Below, piece by piece: positions 1 through 8,163 of a stretch of 32,700 nt of DNA; position 1 is the first letter of the stretch; each line of letters begins with the position of its first letter. Origin of the DNA: Comamonadaceae bacterium (GTDB lineage: Bacteria > Pseudomonadota > Gammaproteobacteria > Burkholderiales > Burkholderiaceae_C); the NCBI GenBank assembly GCA_013823485.1, contig PNMF01000020.1:1-32700 (forward strand). Direction: 5' to 3'. Under the pieces are notes generated by a model, which was given only the letters and a program-made list of their open reading frames with translations, was not told the origin of the DNA and made no database searches. Both the position numbers and the translations under genes were made by a program.

Positions 1-339
1 GGCTGCGGCTACTGCTCGTACGCCTGCCCGTTCGGCGCACCCCAGTTCCCGTCGCAAGGCACCTTCGGTGTGCGCGGCAAGATGGACAAGTGCACCTTCT
101 GCGCCGGCGGCCCCGAGGCCCATGGCAGCCAGACCGAGTTCGAGAAGTACGGTCGCAACCGCCTGGCCGAAGGCAAGCTGCCCGCCTGCGCCGAGATGTG
201 CTCGACCAAGGCACTGCTCGCCGGTGACGGCGACGTCGTGGCCGACATCTTCCGCACCCGCGTCCTGACCCGTGGCAAGGGTGCCGAGGTCTGGGGCTGG
301 GGCACCGCTTACGGCACCGCACAAGGACAGAAATCGTGA
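1..339 (+). CDS. Formate dehydrogenase, iron-sulfur (beta) subunit, 3' part
   Basis: This is the C-terminal 112 residues of an electron-transfer subunit of a respiratory formate dehydrogenase; the 5' end lies outside the window. In the reading frame starting at base 1, a ferredoxin-type Cys cluster is visible (GCGYCSYACPFG, Cys 2, 5 and 9 of the visible part), followed by KCTFC (Cys 31 and 34) and ACAEMC (Cys 63 and 67). This order is typical of the four-cluster FdhB/FdxH family, which passes electrons from the molybdenum or tungsten catalytic subunit to the membrane cytochrome. The stop codon overlaps the GTG start of the following lipoprotein gene, so the two are translationally coupled. 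A cytochrome b subunit downstream and fdhD beyond it support formate rather than another substrate. The last cluster has CS where many relatives have CP. Confidence 0.93.
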   Translation, partial: GCGYCSYACPFGAPQFPSQGTFGVRGKMDKCTFCAGGPEAHGSQTEFEKYGRNRLAEGKLPACAEMCSTKALLAGDGDVVADIFRTRVLTRGKGAEVWGWGTAYGTAQGQKS

Positions 340-590
340 TCAAGCGCCTGACCCTCACCTCCGCAGCGCTGGTTGCCCTGCTGTCCCTGGCTGCCTGCGG
401 CGATGCGCCGCAGGAGATCTCCGGCTCCGGCGTCAAGCAGGACGGCGCGCCGTACACCGGCGTCGGCAAGAGCCAGTACGCCCAGGGCGGCTGGACCACC
501 GGCGACAAGACCAGCTGGGAACAGCAGCTCAAGAGCCGCGCCCAGTACGGCCAGAACGACTACGTGCGCGTCGGCGCCCAGCCCAAGTAA
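336..590 (+). CDS. Small lipoprotein of the formate dehydrogenase operon
   Basis: An 84-residue protein with a hydrophobic N-terminus ending in the lipobox LAAC (Cys 21), so it should be lipid-anchored. The remaining roughly 60 residues are polar and Gly/Gln/Tyr-rich, with no domain I recognise. The GTG start at 336 overlaps the upstream stop codon (GTGA), and the next operon gene begins 10 bases after its stop. Its position between the beta and gamma subunits suggests a role in assembly or anchoring of the periplasmic formate dehydrogenase, but that is inference from position only. Confidence 0.8.
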   Translation: MIKRLTLTSAALVALLSLAACGDAPQEISGSGVKQDGAPYTGVGKSQYAQGGWTTGDKTSWEQQLKSRAQYGQNDYVRVGAQPK

Positions 591-599
591 GGTAGCCCC

Positions 600-1796
600 A
601 TGCCCATCTCCATGACCTCCCTCTGGCGGTCCCTGCTGGTGGCGTCTGCGCTGTTGATCGGCGCGGGCGGTGCATCGGCCCAGACGCTGAAGGTGGAACC
701 GGCCGACGCTGCACCCGCAGCGGCGCCGGCGCCGGCTCAGCAGGGCGGCATCAAGGGTGCGAACATCTTCGAGATCGCCCCCGACGCCGACAAGGACCCC
801 AACTACGCCAACCAGACCAACGCCGAGCGCAAGCAGGTGCAGCCGGGCAACAACGCACCCATGTGGCGCGATGTCGGCCAGGGCGGCGTGACCGGCACCA
901 CCAGCCTGCCCTACCTCGAGTACGGCAACCTGGTGCAGGGTTTCGTTCAGTATCCGGGTTCGGCCTTCACCACCGCCGGTGAAGCCTGGCGCCAGGTGCG
1001 CAACAACTGGATCATTCCCTACGGCGGCTCGCTGCTGCTGATTGCCGGTGTGGCGCTCGCGCTGTTCTACTTCGGCAAGGGCACCATCCAGCTGCACGGC
1101 AAGGAAACCGGCCGCGTGATCGAGCGCTTCACCTACGTGGAACGCGCCGCTCACTGGGTGAATGCCATCGCCTTCGTGGTGCTGGCCATCTCCGGCATCG
1201 TCATGGCGTTCGGCAAGTTCTTCCTGCTGCCGGTCATGGGCTCGACCCTGTTCGGCTGGCTGACCTACGCGCTGAAGAACGTCCACAACTTCGTGGGCCC
1301 GGTGTTCGCCGTGTCGCTGGCCGTGGTGTTTTTCACCTTCCTCAAGGACAACTGGCCTTCCAAGGAAGACGTTCAGTGGGTGCTGAAGGCCGGTGGCCTG
1401 TTCGGCAAGGAAGAGGTGCCTTCGCACCGGTTCAACGCCGGCGAGAAGGTGGTGTTCTGGGGCGGCGTGTTCTTCCTGGGCATCATCGTGGTGGCCTCGG
1501 GCGTGTTCCTGGACAAGATCGTTCCGGGCGTCGAGTACACCCGCGCCAACATGCAGATCGCCCACATGTTCCACGGCGTGGCCACGGTGCTGATGATGGC
1601 CATGTTCATGGGTCACATCTACATGGGCACGGTCGGCATGTCCGGCGCCTACAAGGCCATGAAGACCGGCTATGTGGATGAGACCTGGGCCAAGGAACAC
1701 CACGAGCTCTGGTACAACGACATCAAGGCCGGCAAGATTCCCGCACAGCGCACCGCCAAGGCGGCCGCCGATGCGGCCCAGCCCGCCAAAGCCTGA
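600..1796 (+). CDS. Formate dehydrogenase, cytochrome b556 (gamma) subunit
   Basis: A 398-residue membrane cytochrome that takes electrons from the Fe-S subunit and reduces quinone. A signal-like segment (residues 5-28, ending ASAQ) is followed by an Ala/Pro-rich linker and about 100 exported residues, then a transmembrane segment near 143-158. The cytochrome core carries candidate haem b ligands His185 (AAHW), His229 (VHNF), His322 or His325 (AHMFH) and His339 (GHIYMG), the pattern of the FdnI/FdoI family. It is about 180 residues longer than E. coli FdnI; the extra length is the N-terminal exported extension, which also occurs in other FDH gamma subunits of this type. It is part of the operon with the beta subunit upstream and the small exported protein 18 bases downstream. 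Confidence 0.93.
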   Translation: MPISMTSLWRSLLVASALLIGAGGASAQTLKVEPADAAPAAAPAPAQQGGIKGANIFEIAPDADKDPNYANQTNAERKQVQPGNNAPMWRDVGQGGVTGTTSLPYLEYGNLVQGFVQYPGSAFTTAGEAWRQVRNNWIIPYGGSLLLIAGVALALFYFGKGTIQLHGKETGRVIERFTYVERAAHWVNAIAFVVLAISGIVMAFGKFFLLPVMGSTLFGWLTYALKNVHNFVGPVFAVSLAVVFFTFLKDNWPSKEDVQWVLKAGGLFGKEEVPSHRFNAGEKVVFWGGVFFLGIIVVASGVFLDKIVPGVEYTRANMQIAHMFHGVATVLMMAMFMGHIYMGTVGMSGAYKAMKTGYVDETWAKEHHELWYNDIKAGKIPAQRTAKAAADAAQPAKA

Positions 1797-1814
1797 TCTT
1801 CGGAGACGATTCAC

Positions 1815-2135
1815 ATGAAACGCAGCATTCTTCTGCTCTCCCTGCTGGTGTCGACGGCCGCTTTCGCCAAGCTGCCGGCCCCGGTGCTGACCGACGAAGC
1901 CAAGGCCAAGGCGGCCGAAGCCGCCGCCAAGACCGCCCATGGCAACAAGGTCGCGGCCTTCCAGGTGTGCAAGTCCATGGACAAGGCAGCGGCCAACCAC
2001 TTCAAGACCACCGCCGGCCAGGGCAAGGCGGCCACGCCGGGCGCCCCCGCCTGTGTGGACCCGGGCCCGTTCGTGTACACCCCGGCGCCGGCTGCACCGG
2101 CTGCCCCGGCTGCGGCCCCGGCCAAGAAGAGCTGA
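1815..2135 (+). CDS. Small exported protein at the end of the FDH operon
   Basis: A 106-residue protein with a clear signal peptide (MKRSILLLSLLVSTAAFA, cleavage before Lys19), a Lys/Ala-rich helical stretch, two cysteines (KVAAFQVC and GAPAC) that could form a disulfide, and a Pro/Ala-rich C-terminal tail. I recognise no family. It starts 18 bases after the gamma subunit stop, with GGAGAC as a plausible ribosome binding site, and is followed by a strong terminator, making it the last gene of the formate dehydrogenase operon. Function is unknown; a periplasmic accessory role for the dehydrogenase is only an inference from position. Confidence 0.75.
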   Translation: MKRSILLLSLLVSTAAFAKLPAPVLTDEAKAKAAEAAAKTAHGNKVAAFQVCKSMDKAAANHFKTTAGQGKAATPGAPACVDPGPFVYTPAPAAPAAPAAAPAKKS

Positions 2136-2155
2136 TCTTCCTGTGCCCCTCGCAG

Positions 2156-2179
2156 AAAAGGCCCCCCGGGGCCTTTTTT
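2156..2179 (+). terminator. Rho-independent terminator of the FDH operon
   Basis: A near-perfect GC-rich inverted repeat (AAAAGGCCCC and GGGGCCTTTT around a two-base centre, so effectively a slightly shorter stem with a 4-6 base loop), running into TTTTTT. It lies 20 bases after the last operon stop and 30 bases before fdhD. The A-tract on the left means it could also terminate minus-strand transcripts. Confidence 0.88.
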
Positions 2180-2208
2180 GCTGTCTGTCTGGCGATACTC
2201 TCACCCCC

Positions 2209-3108
2209 ATGACGAAGACCACTGCCCCGGCGGCGCTGCCGCAACTCTCGAACGCCCAGGCCCCGCTGACCCGTTCGGTCGAGGTCATCAACGAGTTTGG
2301 CGCGCGCAGCGAGGTGTCGATCCCCGCCGAACGCGACCTGACCGTCTATGTGGACAAGCGCGAGCTGGTCACGCTGATGACGCTGGGCGCCCACCCCGAA
2401 TGGCTGGTGCTGGGTTACCTGCTGAACCAGCGGCTGGTGGGTTCGGTGGACGAGATCGCCTCGATCCAGGTCGACTGGGATGTGTCGGCCGCGGTGGTCA
2501 CCACCCGCCAGGGCATCGACCGCATCGAGGAGCGGACCGCCCGCAAGGTGGTCACCACCGGCTGCGGCCAGGGCAGCGTGTTCGGCGGCCTGATGGACGA
2601 GATCGACCGCATCCAGCTGCCCGAGGGCGTGCTGCGGCAGTCGCAGCTGTACGCCATCGTCAATGCCATCCGCCTCAAGGAGAGCACCTACAAGTCGGCC
2701 GGTTCGGTGCACGCCTGCGCGCTGTTCCGGGGCGACCAGCTCCAGCTCTTCGTGGAGGATGTGGGCCGGCACAACGCGGTGGACACGATTGCCGGCTGGC
2801 TGGCCCTGCAGGACCCGGCCGCCGGCGCACCGACCGGTGCCGCCCTGAACCCGCCCGCGCTGGACAAGATCTTCTACACCACCGGCCGCCTGACCAGCGA
2901 GATGGTGATCAAGAGCGCACAGATGGGGGTGGCCGCCGTCATCTCGCGCAGCGGCATCACCCAGATGGGCCTTGAGGTCGCGCAGCGCGTGGGCCTGTGC
3001 GCGGTGGGGCGGGCCACCAACCGGCACTTCCTTTGTTACGCGCACCCGCAGCGCCTGCTGCTCGATGCGGTACCTTCCACCCCTTTGACCCCCGAGAAAA
3101 CGCCATGA
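2209..3108 (+). CDS. fdhD: Formate dehydrogenase accessory sulfurtransferase FdhD
   Basis: A 299-residue protein of the FdhD family, which transfers sulfur from the cysteine desulfurase IscS to the molybdenum cofactor and so activates formate dehydrogenases in the cytoplasm. Family hallmarks seen are [30 protein letters not shown] (Cys119), [34 protein letters not shown] and ISRSGIT. The ATG at 2209 is chosen because it follows the terminator directly; the frame stays open further upstream only across the previous gene. E. coli FdhD has a conserved CxxC at the equivalent loop (Cys121/Cys124), whereas here the second position is Gly, leaving one Cys. The stop overlaps the start of upp. Its position directly downstream of the FDH subunits supports the assignment. 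Confidence 0.95.
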   Translation: MTKTTAPAALPQLSNAQAPLTRSVEVINEFGARSEVSIPAERDLTVYVDKRELVTLMTLGAHPEWLVLGYLLNQRLVGSVDEIASIQVDWDVSAAVVTTRQGIDRIEERTARKVVTTGCGQGSVFGGLMDEIDRIQLPEGVLRQSQLYAIVNAIRLKESTYKSAGSVHACALFRGDQLQLFVEDVGRHNAVDTIAGWLALQDPAAGAPTGAALNPPALDKIFYTTGRLTSEMVIKSAQMGVAAVISRSGITQMGLEVAQRVGLCAVGRATNRHFLCYAHPQRLLLDAVPSTPLTPEKTP

Positions 3109-3737
3109 GCCGCGACGTCCACATCATCGACCATCCCCTGGTGCAGCACAAACTCACGCTGATGCGCCGCAAGGACACCAGCACCAAGAGCTTCAGGGAA
3201 CTGGTGCACGAGCTCAGCGCCCTGCTGGCCTACGAGCTGACCCGCGACATGCCGATGCAGGAGATCGAGATCGAGACCCCGCTGGAGAAAATGACCTCCC
3301 GCGTGATCGACGGCAAGAAGATCGTGCTGGCCTCCATCCTGCGCGCCGGCAACGGCTTCCTGGACGGCATGCTGCAGGTGCTGCCGGGTGCCCGCGTGGG
3401 CCACATCGGCCTGTACCGTGACCCCGCCACGTTGAAGGCGGTGGAGTACTACTTCAAGATGCCGCAGGACATGCACGAGCGCGACGTGATCGTGCTCGAC
3501 CCGATGCTGGCCACCGGCAACTCGGCCGTGGCCGCGGTCGACCGGCTCAAGCAGACGAACCCGCGTTCCATCCGCTTCGTGTGCCTGGTGACCTGCCCCG
3601 AAGGCATCCGCACCTTCCACGACCACCACCCCGACGTGCCGGTCTACACCCCGGCGGTGGACCGAGGCCTGAACGAACATGGCTACATCGTCCCCGGCCT
3701 GGGCGATGCGGGCGACCGGATCTTCGGCACGAAGTGA
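3105..3737 (+). CDS. upp: Uracil phosphoribosyltransferase
   Basis: A 210-residue cytoplasmic enzyme that makes UMP from uracil and PRPP (pyrimidine salvage). The PRPP-binding loop is DPMLATGNS (residues 132-140) and the uracil-binding C-terminal signature is [17 protein letters not shown] (194-209); the length equals that of E. coli Upp. The ATG overlaps the fdhD stop as ATGA, so it is probably translated by coupling with fdhD although the functions are unrelated. The frame is open further upstream, but the [17 protein letters not shown] start matches the family N-terminus. Confidence 0.97.
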   Translation: MSRDVHIIDHPLVQHKLTLMRRKDTSTKSFRELVHELSALLAYELTRDMPMQEIEIETPLEKMTSRVIDGKKIVLASILRAGNGFLDGMLQVLPGARVGHIGLYRDPATLKAVEYYFKMPQDMHERDVIVLDPMLATGNSAVAAVDRLKQTNPRSIRFVCLVTCPEGIRTFHDHHPDVPVYTPAVDRGLNEHGYIVPGLGDAGDRIFGTK

Positions 3738-3768
3738 CGGGGTTTTCCCGATGCGATAAGGTCGGCGC

Positions 3769-6309
3769 ATGGCCCCATCTTCCGCATCCTTGCCCATCCG
3801 TTTCTGGACCCTGGGCTGGTCTTCCCTGATCCGCGACTGGCGCGCCGGCGAGCTGCGCCTGCTGGTGCTGGCCGTCACCCTGGCGGTGGCCGCACTCACC
3901 GCGGTGGGCTTCTTTGCCGACCGGCTTCAGGGGGGTCTGGCGCGTGACGCCCGGGCGCTGATCGGCGGTGACGCGGTGCTCTCCAGCGACAACGCGCCGC
4001 CCCCCGAATTCGAGGCCCGCGCCCGCGAACTGGGCCTCACCACCGCCCGGACCCTCGGCTTCCCGACCATGGGCCGGGCCAGCGACGAAGACGGCGGCGC
4101 AGCCCGTCTGGTGGCCCTGAAAGCGGTCTCCGACAGCTACCCCCTGCGCGGCACCCTGCGGGTGGCCACCGGCCCCGATGCCCCGGACGAAGCGGTGAAG
4201 TCCATTCCGCCGGCGGGCTCGGTGTGGGTCGACGCCGCCCTGCTGGTCGCCCTGGACCTCAAGATGGGCCAGACCCTGCTGCTGGGCGACGCCCGCTTCA
4301 CCATCGACCGGGTGCTGGTGGTGGAGCCCGACCGGGGCGCCGGCTTCATGAGCTTTGCGCCGCGCGTCATGCTCAACGAGGCCGATCTGCCCGCCACCGG
4401 CCTGGTGCAACCGGCCAGCCGCCTGACCTACCGGGTGGCCGTGGCCGGCCCGGACAACGCCGTCTCGACCTTCAGCCGCTGGGCACAGGAGCGCATCGAC
4501 AGCTCCGGTGTGCGGGGTACCCGGCTGGAGTCGCTGGAGGGTGGTCGACCCGAAATGGAGCGCACGCTGGAGCGGGCCGAGAAGTTCCTGAACCTGGTGG
4601 CCCTGCTGGCGGCGCTGCTGTGCGCGGTGGCGGTGGCCATTGCGGCGCGCGGGTTTGCCCAGCGCCACCTCGACGACTGCGCCATGCTGCGGGTGCTGGG
4701 CCTGTCGCAAGGCACGATGGCGCGGGCCTACACGCTGGAATTCGCGCTGGTGGGCCTGTTCGCCAGCAGCCTGGGCGTGCTGCTGGGTTTTCTGGTGCAC
4801 CACGTCTTCGTGCTGCTGCTGGCCGGCCTGGTGGAAGCCAGCTTGCCGGCGCCGGGCATCACGCCGGTGCTGCTGGGGCTGGGCATGGGCCTGACGCTGA
4901 TGATGGCTTTCGGCCTGCCGCCGGTGCTGCAGCTGGCCCAGGTGCCCCCGCTGCGGGTGATCCGCCGCGACGTCGGCCAGCTCAAGCCCGCCACCCTGGG
5001 CGTGCTCGGCCTGGGTGTGCTGGGTTTTGCCGCCTTGCTGCTGGCGGCCAGCCGCGACCTGCTGCTGGGGTCGATTGCGGTCGGCGGCTTTGCAGCCGCC
5101 ATCGCCGTGTTTGCCGTGGTGAGCTGGCTGGCGGTCCGCCTGCTGCGGGCCAGCGTGAACGAGGCCACCGCGCCGCGTGCGCTCGTCATGGCCACGCGCC
5201 AGCTCTCGGCCCGGCCGGTGTTCGCGGTGGTGCAGGTCAGTGCCCTGTCGGTCGGCCTGCTGGCGCTGGTGCTGCTGGTGCTGCTGCGCACCGACCTGAT
5301 CGCCAGCTGGCGCAATGCCACGCCGCCGGACGCGCCGGACCGGTTCGTCATCAATGTGCAGCCCGACCAGGCCGAGCCGTTCCAGCAGGCGTTGCGCACC
5401 GCCGGGGTGAGCGACTTCGACTGGTACCCCATGATCCGTGGCCGGCTGGTCAGCATCAATGGCCGCAACGTGCTGCCCGAGGACTTCAGCACCGACCGGG
5501 CCCAGCGCCTGGTGGAACGCGAGTTCAACCTCTCCAACACGCCGGTCCTGCCCGACCACAATCCGGTGGTGGCCGGCCGCTGGACCGACAACGAGGCCGG
5601 CGCCATCAGCGTCGAGGAAGGGCTGGCCGAAGAGCTCGGCCTCAAGCTGGGCGACACGGTCGGGTTCGACATGGCCGGCATCGTCACCGAGGCGCGTATC
5701 ACCAGCCTGCGCAAGGTCGACTGGGGTTCGCTGCGGGTCAACTTCTTCGTGGTCTTCCCGGTGGCCGAGGTGCCCGACGTGCCGGTGACCTACATCAGCG
5801 CGTTCCGGGCGCCGCCCACGCGGGGTTTCGACAACACCCTGGTGCGGCAGTTTCCGAACATCACCAACGTCGACATGAGCCAGACCATTGCCCAGGTGCA
5901 GCGGGTGCTGGGGCAGGTGATCGCGGCGGTCGAATTCCTGTTTGCCTTCACGCTGGCGGCCGGCCTGGTGGTGCTGCTGGCGGCCGTGACCGCCACCCGG
6001 GGCGAGCGAGAGCGCGAATTCGCCATCCTGCGGGCGGTGGGCGCCGGCTCCGGCCTGCTGCGGCAGGTGCAGCGCATCGAGCTGCTGGGGGTGGGCCTGC
6101 TGGCCGGTTTCCTGGCTTCGGTGGTGGCGGTGGCCGTGGGCTGGGCGCTGGCCAAATACGCCTTCCAGTTCAGCTGGACCGCATCGCCCTGGGTGCCGCT
6201 GGGCGGTGCCCTGGCCGGCGCGCTGCTGGCCCTGATGGCCGGCTGGTGGGGCCTGCGCAGCGTGCTGCGCACCCCGGTGGTGGAAACCTTGCGCAAGGCC
6301 GCAACCTGA
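3769..6309 (+). CDS. FtsX-family ABC transporter permease, YbbP-like
   Basis: An 846-residue inner-membrane protein with the architecture of YbbP-type permeases: an N-terminal membrane segment (about residues 29-48), a periplasmic domain, a cluster of membrane segments (about 270-450), a second periplasmic domain, and three C-terminal membrane segments (about 715-830) with the FtsX/MacB signature ATRGEREREFAILRAVGAG just after the first of these. In E. coli YbbP works with the ATPase YbbA and the esterase TesA. No ATPase gene is adjacent here, so the partner must be elsewhere or the protein acts with a shared ATPase. The gene begins 31 bases after upp and ends one base before the globin gene, so upp, this gene and the globin may be one transcript. 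Confidence 0.88.
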   Translation: MAPSSASLPIRFWTLGWSSLIRDWRAGELRLLVLAVTLAVAALTAVGFFADRLQGGLARDARALIGGDAVLSSDNAPPPEFEARARELGLTTARTLGFPTMGRASDEDGGAARLVALKAVSDSYPLRGTLRVATGPDAPDEAVKSIPPAGSVWVDAALLVALDLKMGQTLLLGDARFTIDRVLVVEPDRGAGFMSFAPRVMLNEADLPATGLVQPASRLTYRVAVAGPDNAVSTFSRWAQERIDSSGVRGTRLESLEGGRPEMERTLERAEKFLNLVALLAALLCAVAVAIAARGFAQRHLDDCAMLRVLGLSQGTMARAYTLEFALVGLFASSLGVLLGFLVHHVFVLLLAGLVEASLPAPGITPVLLGLGMGLTLMMAFGLPPVLQLAQVPPLRVIRRDVGQLKPATLGVLGLGVLGFAALLLAASRDLLLGSIAVGGFAAAIAVFAVVSWLAVRLLRASVNEATAPRALVMATRQLSARPVFAVVQVSALSVGLLALVLLVLLRTDLIASWRNATPPDAPDRFVINVQPDQAEPFQQALRTAGVSDFDWYPMIRGRLVSINGRNVLPEDFSTDRAQRLVEREFNLSNTPVLPDHNPVVAGRWTDNEAGAISVEEGLAEELGLKLGDTVGFDMAGIVTEARITSLRKVDWGSLRVNFFVVFPVAEVPDVPVTYISAFRAPPTRGFDNTLVRQFPNITNVDMSQTIAQVQRVLGQVIAAVEFLFAFTLAAGLVVLLAAVTATRGEREREFAILRAVGAGSGLLRQVQRIELLGVGLLAGFLASVVAVAVGWALAKYAFQFSWTASPWVPLGGALAGALLALMAGWWGLRSVLRTPVVETLRKAAT

Positions 6310-6310
6310 C

Positions 6311-6724
6311 ATGACCGATCTGCACATCCCCCAGGAAAAACCGCCCTTCGACACCCCCTTCGAGTGGGTCGGCGGTGAAGAACGCGTGCGCGCCCTGGTC
6401 GACCGTTTCTACGACCTCATGGACATCGAGCCCGGTTATGCCGAGCTGCGCCATGCCCACGGCAACACGCTGGAAGGCGCGCGCGACAAGCTGTTCTGGT
6501 TCCTGTGCGGCTGGCTCGGCGGCCCGCAGCACTACACCGGCCGATTCGGCCACCCGCGACTGCGCATGCGGCACATGCCTTTTGCCATCGGCATCCAGGA
6601 GCGCGACCAGTGGCTGGCCTGCATGGACCAGGCCATGGGCGAGGTGGGCCTCGACCCGGTGCTTCGCCAGCGCCTGAACCAGAGCTTCTTCCAGACCGCC
6701 GACTGGATGCGCAACACCCCCTGA
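6311..6724 (+). CDS. Group II truncated haemoglobin
   Basis: A 137-residue globin of the trHb2 class, which binds O2 or NO and is thought to take part in NO or redox detoxification in the cytoplasm. Features seen: Tyr34 at the B10 position (RFYDLM), the LFWFLCGWLGGP E-helix, the HPRLRMRHMPFAIG loop with proximal His88, and Trp101 at G8 (RDQWL), which is diagnostic for groups II and III. Its ATG lies one base after the TGA of the permease gene, indicating tight coupling, and a multicopper oxidase gene follows after 17 bases. Confidence 0.93.
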   Translation: MTDLHIPQEKPPFDTPFEWVGGEERVRALVDRFYDLMDIEPGYAELRHAHGNTLEGARDKLFWFLCGWLGGPQHYTGRFGHPRLRMRHMPFAIGIQERDQWLACMDQAMGEVGLDPVLRQRLNQSFFQTADWMRNTP

Positions 6725-6741
6725 CCACCCCGCCGTTCCCG

Positions 6742-8163
6742 ATGAACCCGACCCGTCGACAGTGGCTGCAGGCCGCCGCCGCCGTGCCCTTGCTCAGTGC
6801 CTGCGGCGCCATTCCGAACCCCTCCGCTCCCGGTGCGCCCCGCGTGCTGGGCGCCGCCCCGGCGCGCCTGCCGGTGGCCGGGCAGGCCGGGCTGGATGTC
6901 TGGGCCTACGACACCAGCGTGCCCGGGCCGGTGCTGCGGTTCAGGCGCGGCGACTGGCTCGACCTCGAGCTGCACAACCGCCTGCCCGACGCCACCACCA
7001 TCCACTGGCACGGCATCCGCCTGCCCAACGCCATGGACGGGGTGCCGCACCTCACGCAGGCGCCGATCGAGCCGGGCGCGCGGTTTCGTTACCGCTTCCG
7101 CCTGCCGGACGCCGGCACCTTCTGGTACCACCCGCATCTGGGTACGGCCGAGCAGGTGGAGCGCGGTCTGGCAGCGGCGCTGGTGGTGGAGGAAGAGCGC
7201 CCGTACCCGGTCGATCAGGACATCGTCTGGCTGCTGGACGACTGGCGGCTGGATGCCCAGGGCCGCATCGCGGAAGACTTCTACCGCTTCCACGATGTTG
7301 CCCACGCCGGGCGGCTGGGGCAGAAGCTCACCGTCAACGGTGTCGAGCAGCCCACCCAGGCGGTGCAGGCGGGTGAGCGCATCCGGCTGCGGCTGATCAA
7401 CGCCTCCAATGCGCGCATCTACCAGCTGGCCCTCGAAGGTCTGCCGGGCTGGCTGATCGCCCGCGACGGCGTGCCGGCCGATGCCGCCATTCCCTGGAGC
7501 GGCCCGATGCTGCTGGGCCCCGGCATGCGCGCCGACATGGTGATCGACGCCACCAGCCCCGGCGTGTTCGAGCTGCGCGACGAACAGCCGCGTGCTCCGG
7601 CCGTGCTGGCCCGCCTGGCGGTGCAGGGCAAGGCCGCCACCGCACGCCGGCCGGACCCGGTGCCACCCCCCATCGAAGGTCTGCCTGCGCCGGTGCTGGA
7701 CGGGGCCTTCGAGCAGACTGTCACCATCGGCGGCGGCGCCCGCAGCCGCGACGGCTGGCCGCAGCAGACCGAGGCCGAACGGGCCGCCCGCCGCCAGCGC
7801 CGCGAGGCCGGCGCGCGCGAGGCCGACCCGGCTTGGACCCTCAATGGCGTGGCCCACACCGACCACCATCACCACCACGAACCGCTGTTCTCGGTGCAGC
7901 GTGGCCGCACCGTGCGCCTGAGCTTTGACAACCGCACCGCCTGGTGGCACCCGATGCACCTGCACGGCCACCACTTCCAGGTGCTCAGCCGCAACGGCCA
8001 GCCCCTGCCCGACAAGCCCTGGCGCGACACCGTGCTGGTGGCCCCCGGCGACCGGCTGGAGGTGGCCTTCGTGGCCGACAACCCCGGCCGCTGGCTGATC
8101 CACTGCCATGTGCTGGAGCACCATGCCGGCGGCATGGGCACGGTGTTCGAGGTGCGGGGCTAG
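6742..8163 (+). CDS. Multicopper oxidase, lipoprotein or Tat-exported, CueO/CopA-like
   Basis: A 473-residue oxidase with all four copper-binding motifs: IHWHG (His88, His90), WYHPH (His130, His132), HPMHLHGHHF (403-412) and HCHVLEHHAGGM (454-465, with Cys455 as the type 1 ligand and Met465 as a likely axial ligand). The N-terminus has TRRQWLQ followed by LLSAC (Cys21), suggesting Tat export combined with lipid anchoring. The family oxidises Cu(I) or phenolic substrates while reducing O2 to water. Just before the third domain there is a His-rich patch, HTDHHHHHE (372-380), that may bind metal. The ATG at 6742 is chosen because it starts the twin-arginine signal; the frame is open further upstream. 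Its stop codon interlocks with that of the convergent Smr gene. Confidence 0.92.
   Translation: MNPTRRQWLQAAAAVPLLSACGAIPNPSAPGAPRVLGAAPARLPVAGQAGLDVWAYDTSVPGPVLRFRRGDWLDLELHNRLPDATTIHWHGIRLPNAMDGVPHLTQAPIEPGARFRYRFRLPDAGTFWYHPHLGTAEQVERGLAAALVVEEERPYPVDQDIVWLLDDWRLDAQGRIAEDFYRFHDVAHAGRLGQKLTVNGVEQPTQAVQAGERIRLRLINASNARIYQLALEGLPGWLIARDGVPADAAIPWSGPMLLGPGMRADMVIDATSPGVFELRDEQPRAPAVLARLAVQGKAATARRPDPVPPPIEGLPAPVLDGAFEQTVTIGGGARSRDGWPQQTEAERAARRQRREAGAREADPAWTLNGVAHTDHHHHHEPLFSVQRGRTVRLSFDNRTAWWHPMHLHGHHFQVLSRNGQPLPDKPWRDTVLVAPGDRLEVAFVADNPGRWLIHCHVLEHHAGGMGTVFEVRG

Noticed and set aside
309-2291. A 660-codon minus-strand frame across the formate dehydrogenase genes.
   Set aside because: Same compositional signature of an antisense shadow; the plus strand has an overlapping, spaced operon with signal peptides and haem ligands.
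3547-6354. A 935-codon open frame on the minus strand, opposite the FtsX-family permease gene.
   Set aside because: Its product is a His/Gln/Arg/Gly-rich low-complexity chain with no domain, while the plus strand encodes a well-ordered membrane protein. Long antisense frames of this sort are expected at this GC content.
7864-7884. CACCATCACCACCAC-like run that might be a repeat or an engineered His tag.
   Set aside because: It lies mid-protein in frame within a natural oxidase and uses mixed CAC/CAT codons; it is a native His cluster, not a tag or tandem repeat.
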